From CAJXSD01 sp964633145 (lineage in GTDB: Bacteria > Pseudomonadota > Alphaproteobacteria > Rhodobacterales > Rhodobacteraceae), in NCBI GenBank assembly GCA_964633145.1, contig CAZWFE010000005.1:10150-74149 (forward strand): DNA of 64,000 nt, read 5' to 3'. The position numbers and the translations under genes were made by a program. Every line of letters starts with the position of its first letter. Position 1 is the first letter of the stretch. Of the stretch, positions 17,710-27,156 are shown one piece after another. Below the pieces are notes generated by a model, which saw only the letters and a list, made by a program, of their open reading frames with translations, did no database searches and was not told the DNA's origin.

Positions 17710-20405
17710 TGGCACTAGGTCCAATTGTTTTTGTATATCCCTATGTGTTGTTGGCCTTAATCGGTTTGCCAGTATTATGGGTAATTTTGCGTGCCTTGCC
17801 GCCGCGCCCCAAAACCCATGTCTTTGCTGCGGTGCCGCTGTTGTTGGGATTGCACGACCAAGAGGTTGATAAAAACAAAACACCCCTGTGGTTAATCGTC
17901 TTGCGCAGTTTGATTGTGGTTTTGATTGTTGTTGGACTGGCCCAGCCGCGCTGGGCGCCCGATGGTCCGCAGCGGACCCAGGACCGAATATTGATATTTA
18001 TTGATGGCGGGTGGGCGCAGGCCAATGCCCCCGCATTGGTTCAACAACAAATGGCCCAATTGATTGCATCCCCTACGTTTGCAGACAAACGCATAGCGAT
18101 TTTGAATGCGGCCGAGCCTGCGCCTGTTCTATGGCAACCCGCACTACAAGCGGCACAAAATTTGCGTGATTGGCAGGCAGCCGCATGGGATCCTGATTGG
18201 CAAGGCAGTTTGGACATCCTGCGTGACACGCAGGGCAACTTTGACGTGTTCTGGGCGTCGGATGGTTTGGATTATGCCGGTGCGCGTGCCGATCTGATCC
18301 AAGCGTTTCAGTCCCGTGGTGATTTACAGATATATCAACGGGATCAAAGCTTTCCCATGATCTTGGGCGTGGATCAATCCGACACGGTTTTGACCGTCAT
18401 GGTCGCAGCACAGGGTGCTGACCTGTCGTCATTGGAATTGCGTGTCGAGGGTGTGGATCCCAGCGGTCAGCCGATTACAATAGCAACACGCCCGATTTCC
18501 CCTGCCGGACGCGTGTCCCTGGACATACCGCGCGAATTGCAGGCACGGATCACGCGATTTAGGATTGTCCAACATCCCTATGTTGGTGCGCAATACATCA
18601 TTGCAGATCAGTTGCGCCGCCCCCAAGTGGGTATCGTTATCGATACGGCGCAAAACGAACAATTAGATGTTCTGGATCCGCTAAACTATGTCGAACAAGC
18701 GATTGCACCTTACGGTGATATTGTACGTGGATCTGTGGATCAGCTGATGCTGGTTCAACCCGATGTCATGATCGCCGCAGATACCGCACGTTTGCCGCAA
18801 ACCGATGCCATTCAAGAATGGGTCACACAAGGGGGGCATTTGTTGCGCTTTGCCGGACCTGCCATGGCAAATGTGGCGTCACAGTTTGCCGATGATCCAT
18901 TGTTGCCCGTGCAAATGCGTCAAGGGGGCCGCAACTTGGGCGGCACGATGAGCTGGCAGACGCCAAAAACATTGGCAGATTTTGATCCGCTATCGCCATT
19001 TTATCAGCTAGATATACCATCTGATGTGACCATTCGCGCCCAAGTTTTGGCAGAACCATCGCCGGACTTAGCGGACAAGGTTTTGGCCCGTTTACAAGAT
19101 GGCACACCTTTGGTCACCCAGGATCAACTTGGGGCGGGGCGGATCAGCCTGTTTCACGTCACCGCCACACCACAGTGGTCAAATTTGCCACTGTCCGGAT
19201 TGTTCGTCGAAATGCTGCAACGCCTTGTGCGACCAACCACGGCTGGGGCTGCGATGGCGCAAAACCCCGACACGGAATGGACCGTTTTGCAAACGCTGGA
19301 TGCGCGCGGCCTATTGCAAGATCCGGATTACAAAACGGTATTAACCCAACAAGTTCTGTCCCAATCTGGGATCACCCAAGACGCACCGTTGGGGATATAT
19401 CAGTCGCAAAATTCGGTGATGACGCGAAATTTGGTGGATGTGTATCCTGCCCTTGAACCGGTTGTCTGGCCATCAAACCTGAATGTGATCACCGATGCCC
19501 AACCACAGAATTCGGTAGAGTGGATGCCATTTTTGTTGATTGCGGCCTTGGTTTTATTGTGTGCCGATGTTCTGGCCAGTTTGATGGTGTCGGGTCGGCG
19601 TGTGTTTGCAACGATTGCGGTCATGGTTGTCGCGCTGGGGATCACGTCTGATCATGTGCGTGCCGATACGCAGCGTGCGCCCGATGAAATTGCGTTGGCA
19701 CATATCAAAACGGGTGATGCGCGGGTCGACGCGCTGGCCCATGCCGCGATGGTGGGGCTCAGTGATACGTTATTTTTCCGTACATCTGTGGAACCCTCTG
19801 CCCCGGTTAGTTTGGATATTGAACGCGACACATTGGCATTTTATCCGCTGATCTATTGGCCCATAATCGACACGCAGCCCAGCCTATCTGCGCGTGCCGT
19901 GTCATCGCTGAATGCGTTTTTGCGCTCAGGCGGGGTGATTTTATTTGATACTATGGATGCTGAATTACGCCGTGGAAATTCAGCGCAAAACCCCAAATTA
20001 ATGCGTTTGTTGCAGGATTTGGATATTCCGCCACTAGAACCTGTCGCCGCGGATCATGTTTTGACCCGCGCATTTTATTTATTACAGGAATTCCCTGGGC
20101 GCTATCGATCAGGGCAATTATGGGCCGAGGCACCGACCGATACGCAAACAGTGGATGGGTTGCCATTTCGTCCGCTAAATGATGGTGTCAGCCCCGTTTT
20201 TATTGGATCAAATGACTGGGCCGCGGCTTGGGCGATGGACAGTCGGGGCGAACCGTTGGTGCCTGTGGGGCGGGGCCGCGCGGGCGAGCGTCAGCGCGAA
20301 ATTGCACTGCGGTTTGGTGTGAATTTGGTCATGCATGTTTTGACCGGCAACTATAAATCCGATCAGGTGCATGTGCCTGCATTATTGGATCGCTTGGGGC
20401 AATGA
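17709..20405 (+). CDS. BatA-like membrane protein with DUF4159 domain
   Basis: Large inner-membrane protein (898 aa). Two N-terminal helices (about 8-27 and 58-78) form the BatA/Aerotolerance region. A long periplasmic or cytoplasmic VWA-related region follows, then two helices at about 605-655. The C-terminal quarter is DUF4159 (block beginning LAFYPLIYWPI), a fold related to glutamine amidotransferases. Homologues always sit beside moxR and DUF58 genes. It probably forms the membrane part of the complex with the next gene. Function unproven. Confidence 0.82.
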   Translation: MALGPIVFVYPYVLLALIGLPVLWVILRALPPRPKTHVFAAVPLLLGLHDQEVDKNKTPLWLIVLRSLIVVLIVVGLAQPRWAPDGPQRTQDRILIFIDGGWAQANAPALVQQQMAQLIASPTFADKRIAILNAAEPAPVLWQPALQAAQNLRDWQAAAWDPDWQGSLDILRDTQGNFDVFWASDGLDYAGARADLIQAFQSRGDLQIYQRDQSFPMILGVDQSDTVLTVMVAAQGADLSSLELRVEGVDPSGQPITIATRPISPAGRVSLDIPRELQARITRFRIVQHPYVGAQYIIADQLRRPQVGIVIDTAQNEQLDVLDPLNYVEQAIAPYGDIVRGSVDQLMLVQPDVMIAADTARLPQTDAIQEWVTQGGHLLRFAGPAMANVASQFADDPLLPVQMRQGGRNLGGTMSWQTPKTLADFDPLSPFYQLDIPSDVTIRAQVLAEPSPDLADKVLARLQDGTPLVTQDQLGAGRISLFHVTATPQWSNLPLSGLFVEMLQRLVRPTTAGAAMAQNPDTEWTVLQTLDARGLLQDPDYKTVLTQQVLSQSGITQDAPLGIYQSQNSVMTRNLVDVYPALEPVVWPSNLNVITDAQPQNSVEWMPFLLIAALVLLCADVLASLMVSGRRVFATIAVMVVALGITSDHVRADTQRAPDEIALAHIKTGDARVDALAHAAMVGLSDTLFFRTSVEPSAPVSLDIERDTLAFYPLIYWPIIDTQPSLSARAVSSLNAFLRSGGVILFDTMDAELRRGNSAQNPKLMRLLQDLDIPPLEPVAADHVLTRAFYLLQEFPGRYRSGQLWAEAPTDTQTVDGLPFRPLNDGVSPVFIGSNDWAAAWAMDSRGEPLVPVGRGRAGERQREIALRFGVNLVMHVLTGNYKSDQVHVPALLDRLGQ

Positions 20406-22447
20406 CGATGTTTGATGTGATATTTGTCCCATTGGTTCCTTTGGGTGTATTGATTGGTCTGGCGCTGGTCGGCGGTATGGCGACTGGTTTGGCATGGTGG
20501 CGGGGGCTATCGGGGTGGTGGCTGCGTGGCATGGCCTATGCGGTGGTCATGGCGATGCTGGCCAACCCCATGATCCGCGATACTAAATCCGCTGATTTAG
20601 AGGATATCGCCGTCGTCATCGTTGACAGGTCATCTTCAAACAGGTTGGGGGATCGACCTGAACAGGTCCAACAGGCCTTGGATGACTTGCTGGCCCGCTT
20701 GGGCACCCGCCAAGGCGTGCGTGTGCGTCAAATCGCGCTGGACGATGGTCCTGACAACACAGGTACACGCATCACGCAGGCGTTAAACAAGGTACGCGCT
20801 GAAATTCCGCCACAGCAATTATCATCCATCTTTGTGATCTCTGACGGGCAAATTCATGATACAGACCCCTTGGGGTCAGAGGTGCCTGTTCATCACATCA
20901 TAACGGGTGATCCGTCCGATTTTGATCGCCAAATCCTGATCAAACAGGCGCCTGTTTATGCCATTTTGGGCGAAAAAATGGAAATCACCCTGATGGTCCA
21001 AGACGCAGGTGCGCTGCCCGTTGAACAATCCACCGTCACGGTGACGGCCCGCGTTGGCGCGTCTGACCCTGTGGAATTTAATGTCCCCCTTGGGCAGGAT
21101 GTGACATTGCAACTTGATCCACCCCATGCAGGTCGAACCGTGTTTGAATTGACGGTTCCAACGCTGGCGGGTGAAATTACCGACCAGAACAATCGCGCGA
21201 TTGCGCAGGTCAATGTTATTCGTGACCGCCTGCGTGTGTTGTTGGTATCGGGCATGCCGCATCCAGGTGCGCGCGTGTGGCGCAACCTGCTGAAATCTGA
21301 CAGCTCGGTTGATTTGGTCCATTTTACCATTTTGCGCCCCCCCGGAAAACAGGATGACGTACCTGTGTCGGAATTATCGCTGATTGCCTTTCCCACGCGT
21401 GAATTGTTTTTGGAAAAAATTGATGATTTCGACCTGATCATATTTGATCGCTATAAACGGCGGGGTATTTTGCCCTCGGCTTATTTGCAAAATATCGTGG
21501 ATTATGTCCGCAATGGCGGCGCGGCGTTGGTGTCGGCTGGGCCAGATTTTGCGTCTGCCAATTCGATTTCACGGTCGCCATTGGGCGATATTTTACCGGC
21601 GGTTTCAAATTCGCGGATTATCACCGATTCTTATGTTCCGCAGGTGTCCGATTTGGGCGCACGCCACCCCGTGACCCAAGATTTGCCAAACTACCCCGAG
21701 TGGGGTCATTGGTTCCGACAGGTGGATTTGAATGTGACCCGTGGTCAAACGGTTATGACAGGCGCGCAGGGCAAACCGCTGTTGGTACTAGACCGCGTGG
21801 ATCAGGGACGCGTTGCGATGATTGCATCAGACCAAGTTTGGCTGTGGTATCGTGAATTTGAACAGGGCGGACCACAACAGGAATTACTGCGCCGCGTGTC
21901 GCATTGGTTGATGCAGGAACCCGACCTTGAAGAAGATGCGCTGAGCGCGGTCCAACAGGGCTCGGATATTGTGATAACGCGGCGTAGTTTGGCCGATCAG
22001 GTGGCGCCGCTGACCTTGACCGCGCCCTCAGGTGATACCACCGAAATTCTGCCGCGCCCAATCCGTCCAGGCGTGTTTCAGGCACAAATCACTGCGACCG
22101 AAAATGGGATTTATGATTTGCGTGATGATACCCAAGCGATTGTTTTTGCCAAAGGCGCTGTGTCGCCTGTCGAATTTCAATCCCCCCTTGCGACCAATGA
22201 CCTGCTGGTAAATTGGGCAGGCAACGCAGCTGGTGGCGCGGTTTGGGCACGATCGGAATTTCCGGTTTTGCGTGATATTGCGCGGGGACGGCCCGCATCG
22301 GGAAATGGCTGGATGGGGGTTGTGCGCAATCAATCAAAATCGTTGCTAGACATCACGACCAAACCAATTTTGCCTGTTTGGTTGATGCTGCTATGCGCGA
22401 TTGGCGCAGCTGTTGGGGCTTGGCTGCGCGAGGGGCGAAATGCCTAA
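20402..22447 (+). CDS. Membrane-anchored VWA/amidotransferase-like protein of the MoxR operon
   Basis: Protein of 681 residues with helices at both ends (about 10-55 and 655-675). After the first helices comes a VWA-like segment whose MIDAS-type motif is DRSSS (D-x-S-x-S) in VVIVDRSSSNRL. A class-I glutamine-amidotransferase-like region begins near LRVLLVSGMPHPG; the nucleophile Cys expected in a true amidotransferase is not evident. It ends the four-gene operon. Its 3' end overlaps the converging DUF599 gene by 4 nt. Confidence 0.75.
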   Translation: MTMFDVIFVPLVPLGVLIGLALVGGMATGLAWWRGLSGWWLRGMAYAVVMAMLANPMIRDTKSADLEDIAVVIVDRSSSNRLGDRPEQVQQALDDLLARLGTRQGVRVRQIALDDGPDNTGTRITQALNKVRAEIPPQQLSSIFVISDGQIHDTDPLGSEVPVHHIITGDPSDFDRQILIKQAPVYAILGEKMEITLMVQDAGALPVEQSTVTVTARVGASDPVEFNVPLGQDVTLQLDPPHAGRTVFELTVPTLAGEITDQNNRAIAQVNVIRDRLRVLLVSGMPHPGARVWRNLLKSDSSVDLVHFTILRPPGKQDDVPVSELSLIAFPTRELFLEKIDDFDLIIFDRYKRRGILPSAYLQNIVDYVRNGGAALVSAGPDFASANSISRSPLGDILPAVSNSRIITDSYVPQVSDLGARHPVTQDLPNYPEWGHWFRQVDLNVTRGQTVMTGAQGKPLLVLDRVDQGRVAMIASDQVWLWYREFEQGGPQQELLRRVSHWLMQEPDLEEDALSAVQQGSDIVITRRSLADQVAPLTLTAPSGDTTEILPRPIRPGVFQAQITATENGIYDLRDDTQAIVFAKGAVSPVEFQSPLATNDLLVNWAGNAAGGAVWARSEFPVLRDIARGRPASGNGWMGVVRNQSKSLLDITTKPILPVWLMLLCAIGAAVGAWLREGRNA

Positions 22448-23145
22448 AGTTGGGGTGTTTTCAGCAATACAGTTCGCGACGCAGATAAAAATTCGCGGCG
22501 CCATAGCACGGCAACTGTGATTATTGTGCCCAAAATCAACGCCCAGTCGCCAGCCAACCATGACAATGCGCAGATTGCGAAATACACCGACCGCAGTCCG
22601 CGGTTATAGCTGCGCGCGGCGGTTATGTTGATTTCGCCAGCTTGGTATGCGCGATGATCGGCCAGGGGATTGCTTTGCTTGTTGGGAACGGCGGCAATGA
22701 CAATCGCACAATATCCGAACAAACGATGTGACCACACGAATTTCAAAAATGCGTTTGTGACGAAAAACAAAACGACAAACAATTTGATTTCCCAAACAAG
22801 GTGTGGATCCTTGGCCATGGTTAATTCATTTGCAATTCCTGCAAAACGATCTGCGTTACCAAGCATCGCCACCAAACCGCCAATCGAAATCATCGTTGCG
22901 GATGCGAAAAATGATGTTCCTTGGCGTAGGCTGTTCATGATTTGGCTATCGAAAATTCGATTGTCACGTTCAGCCATATATACCATCCAGTCGCGACGAT
23001 ATTTTACCATGATTTGTGTGGTCGATTGCCGGTGCTCGGGCGCGTTTTCGATGATATAGCCAATAATAAGCCACGACAGCAGCAATATACCAAGTGCCAC
23101 AAAGTCGTAGGTTGAAAACAGGTGTAGTCGGTCAAGCCAAGTCAT
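22444..23145 (-). CDS. DUF599 membrane protein
   Basis: Integral membrane protein of 233 residues with four or more predicted helices (about 15-33, 76-96, 122-140, 196-220). The loop with RRDWMVYMAERDNRI and the run LRQGTSFFASATM are the most conserved parts of the DUF599 family. Role unknown. It is divergent from glcD across a 79-bp region that carries the glc promoter. Confidence 0.78.
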   Translation of the reverse strand: MTWLDRLHLFSTYDFVALGILLLSWLIIGYIIENAPEHRQSTTQIMVKYRRDWMVYMAERDNRIFDSQIMNSLRQGTSFFASATMISIGGLVAMLGNADRFAGIANELTMAKDPHLVWEIKLFVVLFFVTNAFLKFVWSHRLFGYCAIVIAAVPNKQSNPLADHRAYQAGEINITAARSYNRGLRSVYFAICALSWLAGDWALILGTIITVAVLWRREFLSASRTVLLKTPQL

Positions 23146-23173
23146 GTAACAGACTTAATATCTAAAGACGGAC

Positions 23174-23202
23174 TTGCCAATTCACAAAATTGGTTATATT
23201 AT
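23174..23202 (+). promoter_or_regulatory. Sigma70-type promoter of glcDEF with internal inverted repeat
   Basis: The -35 box TTGCCA (23174-23179) and -10 box TATTAT (23197-23202) are separated by 17 nt; transcription would begin near 23209, about 16 nt before the glcD ATG. An inverted repeat, CCAATT (23177-23182) and AATTGG (23188-23193), overlaps the -35 and spacer, well placed for a repressor or activator site. Confidence 0.6.
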
Positions 23203-23224
23203 CTTACCAATAGTGAGGTGCCCC

Positions 23225-24664
23225 ATGGAAATGCCAGTCCCAAGCCAGGATCGTCTGGATCGAAAATCAGAACTTGTGCTGCGGTTGCGCGCGATTTTGC
23301 CGTCCGATTGTGTGATCGATGATCCTATGGAAACGCGCGCCTATGAATGCGACGCGTTGTCTGCGTATCGCTGTCCGCCGATGGCGGTGGTGCTGCCCTA
23401 TACGACGGAACAGGTCGCACAAACGCTGAAAATTTGTAGCGATCTGAATATTCCAGTGGTCCCACGCGGATCTGGTACGTCACTGGCAGGTGGGGCGATG
23501 CCCACGTCGGACAGTATTATTCTGGGCGTATCACGGATGAATGATGTCTTGGACACGGATTATGATAACCGCGTGATCCGCGTCCAGACAGGGCGCACCA
23601 ACCTAAGCGTGACAGGCGCGGTTGAGGCAGATGGTTTTTTCTATGCCCCAGATCCGTCCAGCCAATTGGCCTGCGCGATCGCGGGCAATATCGCTATGAA
23701 CTCTGGCGGCGCGCATTGTTTGAAATATGGCGTGACGTCAAACAATCTGATGGGTGTGCGTATTGTCACGATGCAGGGTGAAATTTTGGACATCGGCGGC
23801 GCACATTTGGATGCCCCTGATTTGGACCTGTTGGGTGTGATCTGCGGATCCGAGGGTCAGTTGGGCATCGTGACCGAGGCCACATTGCGCATCATCCACA
23901 AACCAGAGGGCGCATTGCCTGTCTTGCTGGGCTTTGACAGCAACGAAGTGGCGGGACAATGCGTGTCTGATATTATCCGTGCGGGCGTGTTGCCGGTGGC
24001 CATCGAATTTATGGATCGCCCCTGTATCCGCGCGACCGAAGATTTCGCCAAGGCGGGATACCCCGACTGTGAGGCATTATTAATCGTCGAAGTCGAAGGC
24101 AGCCCCATCGAAATCGAAGAGCAGTTGGAAAAAATATTGGCGATTGCGGCCACGCATAATCCCGTCGAAATGCGCCGCGCAAATGACATGCAAGAGGCCG
24201 CGCGTATTTGGCTGGGCCGCAAATCGGCCTTTGGTGCGATGGGGCAGATCAATGATTACATGTGTTTGGATGGCACCATCCCTGTGTCGAAACTGCCCTA
24301 TGTCCTAAAACGCATCGGCGAAATGAGCCGTGAATTCGGCCTAGGCGTGGGTAATGTGTTCCACGCAGGGGATGGCAATATGCATCCGCTGATTTTGTAC
24401 AATGCCAATGAACCCGGTGAATTGGAAAAATGCGAAGCCTTTGGAGCGGAAATCCTAAAGCTGTGTGTAGAAGTTGGCGGTTGTTTGACCGGCGAACATG
24501 GGGTCGGCATCGAAAAACGCGATTTGATGGATCATCAATTCACGCGCGATGATTTGAATGCACAGATGAACATCAAGGACGTATTTGACCCTGCTTGGCT
24601 GTTAAACCCGGCCAAAGTGTTTCCATTGGCGGCCTCGGCATCTCGTCGTGATGGGGGATTGTGA
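23225..24664 (+). CDS. glcD: Glycolate oxidase subunit GlcD
   Basis: FAD-binding catalytic subunit (479 aa) of membrane-associated glycolate dehydrogenase, which oxidises glycolate to glyoxylate. The FAD-PCMH domain shows VPRGSGTSLAGGAMP and the Gly-rich DPSSQLACAIAGN. The C-terminal FAD-oxidase domain carries NVFHAGDGNMHP and TGEHGVG. The ATG at 23225 follows GAGGTG; the longer open frame contains the promoter and is not coding. The stop is adjacent to the glcE start. Glycolate is a major phytoplankton exudate. Confidence 0.93.
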   Translation: MEMPVPSQDRLDRKSELVLRLRAILPSDCVIDDPMETRAYECDALSAYRCPPMAVVLPYTTEQVAQTLKICSDLNIPVVPRGSGTSLAGGAMPTSDSIILGVSRMNDVLDTDYDNRVIRVQTGRTNLSVTGAVEADGFFYAPDPSSQLACAIAGNIAMNSGGAHCLKYGVTSNNLMGVRIVTMQGEILDIGGAHLDAPDLDLLGVICGSEGQLGIVTEATLRIIHKPEGALPVLLGFDSNEVAGQCVSDIIRAGVLPVAIEFMDRPCIRATEDFAKAGYPDCEALLIVEVEGSPIEIEEQLEKILAIAATHNPVEMRRANDMQEAARIWLGRKSAFGAMGQINDYMCLDGTIPVSKLPYVLKRIGEMSREFGLGVGNVFHAGDGNMHPLILYNANEPGELEKCEAFGAEILKLCVEVGGCLTGEHGVGIEKRDLMDHQFTRDDLNAQMNIKDVFDPAWLLNPAKVFPLAASASRRDGGL

Positions 24665-24665
24665 T

Positions 24666-25766
24666 ATGATCCATTATGCGACCTGTGAAAATGATGTATC
24701 GTCCTATCTGCAATCGGCCAAAGGTTCGGTTGTCATCCAAGGGGGCGGGACACGGACGGTTCAAACCCCTGTGGGTGCAGTGTTATCGCTGCAAAAATTG
24801 GCCGGTGTTGTGGATTATGAACCCGGCGCTTTGACGATGGTTGCGCGTGCGGGCACGCCCCTATCTGAGATTGAACAGACTTTGGCGCAAGAAAATCAGC
24901 GATTGGCCTTTGAACCCGTGCTGATGAATGACGTTTTGGGCACAACAGGCACCAGTACCATTGGTGGCGTATTTGCCGCAAACGCCAGCGGTGCGCGCCG
25001 GATCCAAGCAGGCGCGGCACGCGATTTTTTGTTGGGTGTGCGCTGTGTCGATGGCACTGGAACGATCATCAAAAACGGTGGTCGCGTGATGAAAAACGTG
25101 ACTGGATATGACTTGGTGAAATTGCTTGCAGGCAGCTGGGGGCAACTGGGCGTGTTGACCGAAGTGTCGTTCAAGGTTTTACCGATTTGCGAAACCGAAA
25201 CGACCTTAGCGGTATCCGTCACAGACCCCGAAGGGGCTGTTGCGGTTTTGACGGGCGCAATGGCGACGCCCTTTGATGTAACAGGGGTCGCGTATGATCC
25301 CGCATGTGGCTGCGCCTATGTACGCATCGAAGGTTTTGATAAGTCAGTGTCCTATCGCGCCGATGAAATCACCAAGCTGCTGTGCAAATTTGGTGATGTT
25401 GACCGGATAAACGCGGCAGCGTCGCATGACCTGTGGTTGGGACTGCGCCGACTGGCCCCACTTGTTGGGCGCTCTGGTAGCTTATGGCGGGTGTCTGCTA
25501 AGCCGACAGATGGCCCCGCTGTTGTCGCAGCCTTGGGTGTCAGTGATTATTTCATGGATTGGTCAGGGGGTGTGATTTGGGCGATTTTGCCAAATGGTCG
25601 CGATGTCCGCGCTGACCTTCAGCACATTTCAGGGCATGCAACCTGTTTTGGGTCAGGGCATCCGATGTTACAGCCGCAACCAAAGGGTGTTGATGATATT
25701 TTGCACGGCATTCACGCAAAATTTGACCCCAACCATTTGTTTCCAATGCACAGCAAGGTCGCATAG
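24666..25766 (+). CDS. glcE: Glycolate oxidase FAD-binding subunit GlcE
   Basis: Second FAD-linked subunit (366 aa). The PCMH-type FAD domain includes VIQGGGTRT and TTGTSTIGGVFAANASG. The run GRVMKNVTGYDLVKLLAGSWG is characteristic of GlcE. The start is the ATG at 24666, eight bases after GGGGG inside the end of glcD; upstream GTG/ATG codons at 24648 and 24651 would overlap glcD and are less likely. Confidence 0.92.
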   Translation: MIHYATCENDVSSYLQSAKGSVVIQGGGTRTVQTPVGAVLSLQKLAGVVDYEPGALTMVARAGTPLSEIEQTLAQENQRLAFEPVLMNDVLGTTGTSTIGGVFAANASGARRIQAGAARDFLLGVRCVDGTGTIIKNGGRVMKNVTGYDLVKLLAGSWGQLGVLTEVSFKVLPICETETTLAVSVTDPEGAVAVLTGAMATPFDVTGVAYDPACGCAYVRIEGFDKSVSYRADEITKLLCKFGDVDRINAAASHDLWLGLRRLAPLVGRSGSLWRVSAKPTDGPAVVAALGVSDYFMDWSGGVIWAILPNGRDVRADLQHISGHATCFGSGHPMLQPQPKGVDDILHGIHAKFDPNHLFPMHSKVA

Positions 25767-25767
25767 C

Positions 25768-27093
25768 ATGCAAACGTTTTTCCGACCCGAACAACTGACG
25801 GACCCTGATTTTGAACGGTCCAATGAAATCCTGCGGGCCTGCGTGCATTGTGGGTTTTGCACAGCAACATGCCCAACCTACCAAGTTTTAGGGGATGAAC
25901 TAGACAGCCCGCGCGGCCGGATATATTTGATCAAGGATATGCTGGAAAATAACCGTGTCCCAGACGAACGCACGGTCAAGCATATTGATCGGTGTTTGTC
26001 GTGTCTGGCCTGTATGTCGACATGCCCATCGGGTGTTCATTATATGCATTTGATCGATCATGCCCGCGCATATATTGATGAACACTATGACCGACCTTGG
26101 TCTGATCGCGCGTTGCGATGGGTTTTGGCACAGATTATTCCCTATCCATATCGATTCCGGTTGGCGTTGCTAGGTGCAAAGATGGCGCGCCCATTCGCGC
26201 GCTTTGTTCCCGATAAACGTCTGCGCGCCATGATCGCTATGGCACCCAAACGTGTCCCACCTGTCAGCCGCAACGATGATCCACAAACGTTCCAACCCAA
26301 GGGCGCACAACGCAAACGCGTGGCATTGATGACCGGATGCGCACAGCGGGCGCTAAACACGGATATCAATGATGCCACGCTGCGACTGTTGCAGCGGCTG
26401 GGTTGTGAAATTGTGATCCCGCAGGGGCAGGGGTGCTGTGGCGCGCTGACCCATCATATGGGCAAGACCGATCAATCCCATGCCTCGGCTGCGGCCAATA
26501 TCCGCGCATGGATGGCCGAGGTCCGTGGCCAAGGGTTAGATGCGATTGTGATCAATACCAGCGGATGCGGCACCACGGTCAAGGACTACGGCCATATGTT
26601 CCGCGACACACCACTGGCACAGGATGCCCAAACAATTTCAGCCCTAGCCAAGGATGTGTCCGAGGTCCTGATTGATCTGGATTTCCCCGAATGTGACGCC
26701 CAAGGGTTAACCGTTGCCTATCACGCGGCCTGTTCCTTGCAACATGGTCAACAAATCAAAGATCACCCAAAAACACTGCTGCGCCGTGCTGGGTTTCAGG
26801 TGGCCGAGCCACGCGATCCACATCTTTGCTGCGGATCGGCTGGTACCTATAATCTGTTGCAACCTGAGATTTCGGAACAATTAAAAACCCGCAAAGTACA
26901 AACATTGCAGGCCATTCAGCCGGACGTGATTGCGGCGGGAAACATTGGCTGCATGATGCAGATTGGATCAGGTACACATATTCCAATTGCCCACACTGTT
27001 GAATTACTGGACTGGGCCACAGGTGGTCCCAAACCCGCAAGCCTGTCGCCGGACTATGCCGCACCCAAGGATGCCGTACCAATTTTGCGTTGA
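25768..27093 (+). CDS. glcF: Glycolate oxidase iron-sulfur subunit GlcF
   Basis: Electron-transfer subunit (441 aa) that passes electrons to quinone. Two [4Fe-4S] motifs lie near the N-terminus: CVHCGFCTATCP and CLSCLACMSTCP. Two CCG domains follow (QGCCGAL, HLCCGSAGTY), which bind a further cluster. The ATG at 25768 is 1 nt after the glcE stop; the open frame extends upstream inside glcE without meaning. It ends the glc operon. Confidence 0.93.
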   Translation: MQTFFRPEQLTDPDFERSNEILRACVHCGFCTATCPTYQVLGDELDSPRGRIYLIKDMLENNRVPDERTVKHIDRCLSCLACMSTCPSGVHYMHLIDHARAYIDEHYDRPWSDRALRWVLAQIIPYPYRFRLALLGAKMARPFARFVPDKRLRAMIAMAPKRVPPVSRNDDPQTFQPKGAQRKRVALMTGCAQRALNTDINDATLRLLQRLGCEIVIPQGQGCCGALTHHMGKTDQSHASAAANIRAWMAEVRGQGLDAIVINTSGCGTTVKDYGHMFRDTPLAQDAQTISALAKDVSEVLIDLDFPECDAQGLTVAYHAACSLQHGQQIKDHPKTLLRRAGFQVAEPRDPHLCCGSAGTYNLLQPEISEQLKTRKVQTLQAIQPDVIAAGNIGCMMQIGSGTHIPIAHTVELLDWATGGPKPASLSPDYAAPKDAVPILR

Positions 27094-27095
27094 CG

Positions 27096-27125
27096 TACGC
27101 CCTGTGAAAGTGTGACAGTGGCGTA
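27096..27125 (+). terminator. Stem-loop downstream of glcF
   Basis: TACGCC (27096-27101) pairs with GGCGTA (27120-27125), and the stem continues inward with CTGT/ACAG, leaving one bulged T. It begins 2 nt after the glcF stop. No U-run follows, so it is either a transcript-end stabiliser or a partial terminator before the protease gene. Confidence 0.5.
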
Positions 27126-27156
27126 AGGGTACCTGTTACAAGGTGGAGGGGTGTTG

